A DNA stretch of 33,087 nt from Gamarada debralockiae (Eukaryota > Ascomycota > Leotiomycetes > Helotiales > Hyphodiscaceae), in assembly GCA_002803225.1 (NCBI GenBank), contig NXFV01000204.1:1-33087 (forward strand), given 5' to 3'. This document shows positions 30,136-33,087 of this stretch, one piece after another. The translations under genes were made by a program, and so were the position numbers. The notes under the pieces are model-generated. The model worked only from the letters and a program-made list of their open reading frames with translations, did no database searches and was not told the DNA's origin. Positions within the stretch are counted from its first letter, which is position 1, and each line of letters opens with the position of its first letter.

Positions 30136-30615
30136 TCAGAGAGTCTGTGGTAAAGCAGACAGTCTTATAGATAAGGCTATCCAGAGCAAGAATAACTCAC
30201 TGTAGATACTGGGCTGATACAGCGCTGAGGGCTGGTTCTCATCCCCAACCTGAGCAGATATTTTGAGTACCAACATAGGATCCTACTGCTAATCCTGGAC
30301 TCTGCTCAACTTTCGGGTATAAGAGCCACGAGGTGAACGACGGTCTAATACTATTTTTTTACCAAAAACTAAACATTGCCCTCGGCATCGATCTGCTACC
30401 AATACGCCACTTAGATGCAGATGAAGGACACCCTCGGAGACTCTTTCCTTAAGCTCGGAATAGAAAGTATGCAATAGAGTACTTCTGATTATAGAACAGT
30501 ATTTCTGGGATATGCAGAGGCAGAGATGTGGGGGGACACAGCCTCCGACCGCATATGTAGCCGCAATGATGTTATGAGACATTTCAGGAAATAAGCCAAT
30601 AATGGTCTGAGGCAC
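30136..30615 (-). pseudogene. Broken ORF of unknown family with two in-frame TAGs
   Basis: A frame open from 30615 (GTG, no ATG) runs 107 codons, including SELKERVSEGVLHLHLSGVL, to a TAG at 30289-30291 and another at 30283-30285. It then stays open 49 more codons (DPMLVLKISAQVGDENQPSA ... LPQTL) to a TGA at 30136. The read-through peptide keeps protein-like composition, so the TAGs look like CAG-to-TAG changes in one gene. I do not recognise the family; with repeats on both sides a mobile-element origin is possible. Confidence 0.35.
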
Positions 30616-31018
30616 CCGTAATTATAGGAAATTTCCTAAGGAATAAGCGCTTTGCAAGGGGCCAAGAGAGTCCAACGTGCCAAACTATCACGAGGAAGTG
30701 GACGCGCATGTTTTTGTGAACTAACGTTTACCACATACAAAGGTAGAGCAGTAGCCAACGGTTGGCGCGACCGCGTGGAAACTCACCCCTTAGTAATCGA
30801 AAGTCTTGATATAGGAATAGTGCGGGTTGGAAGTTGTAATCTTGAAGGATATGTTTTACGTAGCTATGTTTCAAAAAACAAAAGCCACTGAGTCCCAGTT
30901 TGTTGGTATTGACTCGCAAAAGTCGGCCTAAAGCAGCCAGCTAACCTATGGATTCTACGGTCTTACCGATTCTACGGATGCCGCCGATACTAGCGTACGG
31001 ACTGTATTCTTGTGTATA
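30616..31018. other. Spacer without a supported gene
   Basis: A plus-strand frame at 30652-30891 has no family character. Nothing else was recognised. Confidence 0.3.
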
Positions 31019-31094
31019 TACCGCATTAATTGGTTTACAACCACCTATGTATAATCGATTATACATAGGTGGTTGTAAACCAATTAATGCGGTA
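31019..31094. repeat. Perfect 76-bp palindrome
   Basis: Arms of 38 bp (31019-31056 and 31057-31094) are exact reverse complements with no spacer, centred on ATCGAT. The ends are TACCGCATTAATTGG...CCAATTAATGCGGTA, and pairing fails at the next bases outward. A sequence with zero mismatches in such decayed surroundings is striking. Confidence 0.9.
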
Positions 31095-31398
31095 GTATCT
31101 TTACTGCCTACTAAGTTCAAGAAGAATTGAACAGTATTGTGCTTCCCTGCGTTACCAATTCGAAGTCCACTGCGCTAGCCAATCACGTACACTACTCAAA
31201 CCTTAAATTCCTGACACGTTGCCACTAAGCATTTCGACGCAGGAAACATCTCTCCCCCAAATAATTGTCTTTGTTAAAAAATTCCTGCAAACGTACCCTT
31301 CAAAATATCCTTTAACAGGCGACTTATCCTCTATCAAGCATCTCAAAACTTAAATCGTTCTCACGTTTGCCGATACAGGCATCTTTGCCAACATCAGG
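31095..31398. other. Spacer before the prenylcysteine-oxidase-like gene
   Basis: Would contain the promoter and any 5' exon of the downstream gene. No TATA box or clear upstream exon was found. An in-frame TAA at 31351-31353 bounds the downstream frame. Confidence 0.35.
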
Positions 31399-32951
31399 TT
31401 GCTTTCTCCCTCTCAGTTCGCTGCTGCCAGCCTGTGTGTACTATTTACTGTGGCCGAAAAGCATCAAAAGCCATTTCAGTCTTCGGATTCTCGCATAGCA
31501 ACGGATCGTAGGCAAGTTGCCATTATCGGAGGTGGCATCGCAGGAGCCTCTACCGCCTACTTCTTGAACGAATTGACCCGTCTGCGGATTCCTATTGACA
31601 TCACAATGTACGAATCTGAGTCCCATATTGGAGGACGCGTCAAATCTGCGGATCTGTATGGATCGCCTCGGGTTGTGATAGAAGTTGGTGCTACTGGATT
31701 TTCACGTGATGACTGGTGCCTAATGAGAGCTATGGATGAAGTTGGCTTGAAAGCCCGCGAGCGATCCTACGAGAAGTCATCGGTCGGACTATGGAACGGG
31801 ACAGATATTTTATTCATTCGGGAGCATGACATCAAGTCTTCTACATGGTGGGATTTTATATGGTCTGTTTGGAGGTACGGTCTCTCGCCTTGGAATCTTC
31901 GAAAGGCTTTGCTGTCCAACTTATCCCAATGGCAAGTGTTTGGCCGGGGCAGACCCTTTGATAACCTTGTGGCTGCGTTGCAAAATAAAAATCTTACTGG
32001 TCCAATACTTGGTTCTGCGGAAACGTATCTCAAGGGCCTTAACCTTAGCTATGGATTTATGTCTGAAATTGTCCAGCCTGGCACCCGCGCTTGGTCAGCG
32101 CAAGATCTAGGACAAGTTCGCGGTCTGTCTTCATTGATGGCCGTGAGAGACTTGTCTTCGAAGGAAATCAAAATACAAGAAGGAAACTACCGACTGATTG
32201 ACAGACTGATCAGGCTCTCTACCGCAGAGCTGAAGCTACGCGCCCGAGTCACAAAGATACGACCAGGCAATCATAAGAGATATGGCCTTCTTGTGGAAAG
32301 CTCCATATCAGATGAGAGTCCATCATCTACGAAACTTGAGTGTAAGGAATACGACATTGTCATCATTGCCGCCTTGCTTCAATTCAACGGCGTCGACTTG
32401 GGTGAGCTTGCGACGAAGGTTAAAAGCGACCCATTGAGCCCGTATGTCGAACGGCATGTGACACACTTCACATCTCCAGACTCTCTCTCTCCAAGTTCTT
32501 CAATATATCTTCTGATACTATGATTCCAGAAGATATTTATACCATAGTGAGCGCTTCACAAAATGCCGATTTTTTCAGCATAACGACTGTCACACAGACG
32601 GAATACAAGCTACCATGCTATCCAGATGATGATTGCGACTCCGGTGATCCAGAAACACTCTACCGTATCCTATCATCGACCCCAGTCAAAGACTCGACTA
32701 TCATTGAGATGGTGGGCCGGAATTATACTGATGGAACCGATCTATCGGATTACGATATCCATTGGTATCATCGTCAAGCATGGCCAAACGCTTTCCCCCA
32801 GTATAATAAAAAGCAGCCTTTACTTGGAGATATAGAGATTGCTCCCCTATTGTTCTATACTAGTGGCGGTGAAGAGGTGGTCAGTTCTTTGGAGATGAGC
32901 TGTCGGATGGGCTATAATACGGCTGGGAAACTCTACTGGCATAAGTTGTGA
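31399..32951 (+). pseudogene. Prenylcysteine oxidase/lyase-like FAD enzyme gene, frameshifted, no ATG
   Basis: The first frame (31399 to 32521) begins at a TTG with a secretion-signal-like stretch (SQFAAASLCVLFTVA). It has the FAD Rossmann motif VAIIGGGIAGASTAYFL, then YESESHIGGRV and IEVGATGF, as in prenylcysteine oxidases, which cleave S-prenylcysteine to free cysteine and a prenyl aldehyde in lysosomes or vacuoles. The first in-frame ATG is at 31606, after the FAD loop. At a (CT)5 run (32481-32490) the frame slips: the family-like KFFNISSDTMIPEDIY lies in the second frame, which runs to 32951 and ends YTSGGEEVVSSLEMSCRMGY...YWHKL, the expected C-terminus. Length is therefore nearly complete (about 515 codons). 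One slip plus a missing ATG suggests recent loss, a sequence error, or an unrecognised short 5' exon. Confidence 0.72.
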
Positions 32952-33025
32952 TCGTGGGTTTGAATACAGCGGTTCGCTCCGAAGAAAGAGATCGTTACCG
33001 GATTTGGGTATCTTCGTTTATTGAA

Positions 33026-33027
33026 AT

Positions 33028-33086
<59 letters not shown>

Positions 33087-33087
33087 T
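33026..33087. repeat. (ATTT)n tetranucleotide microsatellite running off the window
   Basis: At least 15 uninterrupted ATTT units from 33026 to the last base. It starts about 75 bp after the stop of the prenylcysteine-oxidase-like gene and its full length is not visible. Confidence 0.95.

Noticed and set aside
1..33087. CRISPR arrays, operons, ribosome-binding sites, bacterial terminators
   Set aside because: The genes have spliceosomal introns and fungal families; no regularly spaced direct repeats were seen, so prokaryotic feature types do not apply.

Overview
The window looks like nuclear DNA of a filamentous ascomycete; a helotialean (Leotiomycetes) source is my best guess. The grounds are short introns (46-143 nt in the intact genes) with GTRNGT donors and CTRAY-like branch sites, and the families present: a sedolisin with propeptide, an extracellular intradiol dioxygenase, a spherulin-type cupin, Arp6, a 2EXR gene, and a large fungus-specific membrane protein. 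The species cannot be named from sequence alone.

Layout. From 1 to about 23.1 kb the window is ordinary gene space. On the minus strand lie a secreted sedolisin (447-2726, seven exons), a membrane protein (4385-6470), a GCIP/cyclin-D1-binding-like protein (8173-9346), a secreted cupin (11381-12132), an intradiol dioxygenase (16503-17637) and an F-box-like, cysteine-rich protein (19051-20454). On the plus strand lie Arp6 (9543-10961) and a long Ufd1-like zinc-finger protein (20788-23109). Two gene pairs are divergent and probably share promoters: GCIP-like/Arp6 (196 bp) and F-box-like/Ufd1-like (333 bp). Two decayed genes sit among them: a cysteine-rich secreted protein near 6.8-7.5 kb and a 2EXR protein near 14.9-15.6 kb.

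From about 23.3 kb to the end the character changes. The DNA is AT-rich and repeat-dense, and every recognisable gene is broken. It holds a possible LTR with a degenerate retroelement interior, a cluster of related TA-flanked inverted-repeat elements (25.5-26.3 kb), a metalloprotease pseudogene whose HExxH motif has become YExxY through two CpA-to-TpA changes, two further inverted-repeat elements, an unclassified broken ORF, a perfect 76-bp palindrome, and a prenylcysteine-oxidase-like gene with no ATG and one frameshift. The C-to-T changes fit repeat-induced point mutation (RIP), but this is inferred from individual codons, not measured.

How the genes relate. The sedolisin, cupin and dioxygenase carry signal peptides and belong to the secretome. 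Arp6 is a SWR1 chromatin-remodelling subunit. The F-box-like and Ufd1-like pair suggests a co-expressed ubiquitin/proteasome module, and the Ufd1-like protein carries two tandem SUMO-interaction-like motifs. No CRISPR array, rRNA or convincing tRNA was seen.
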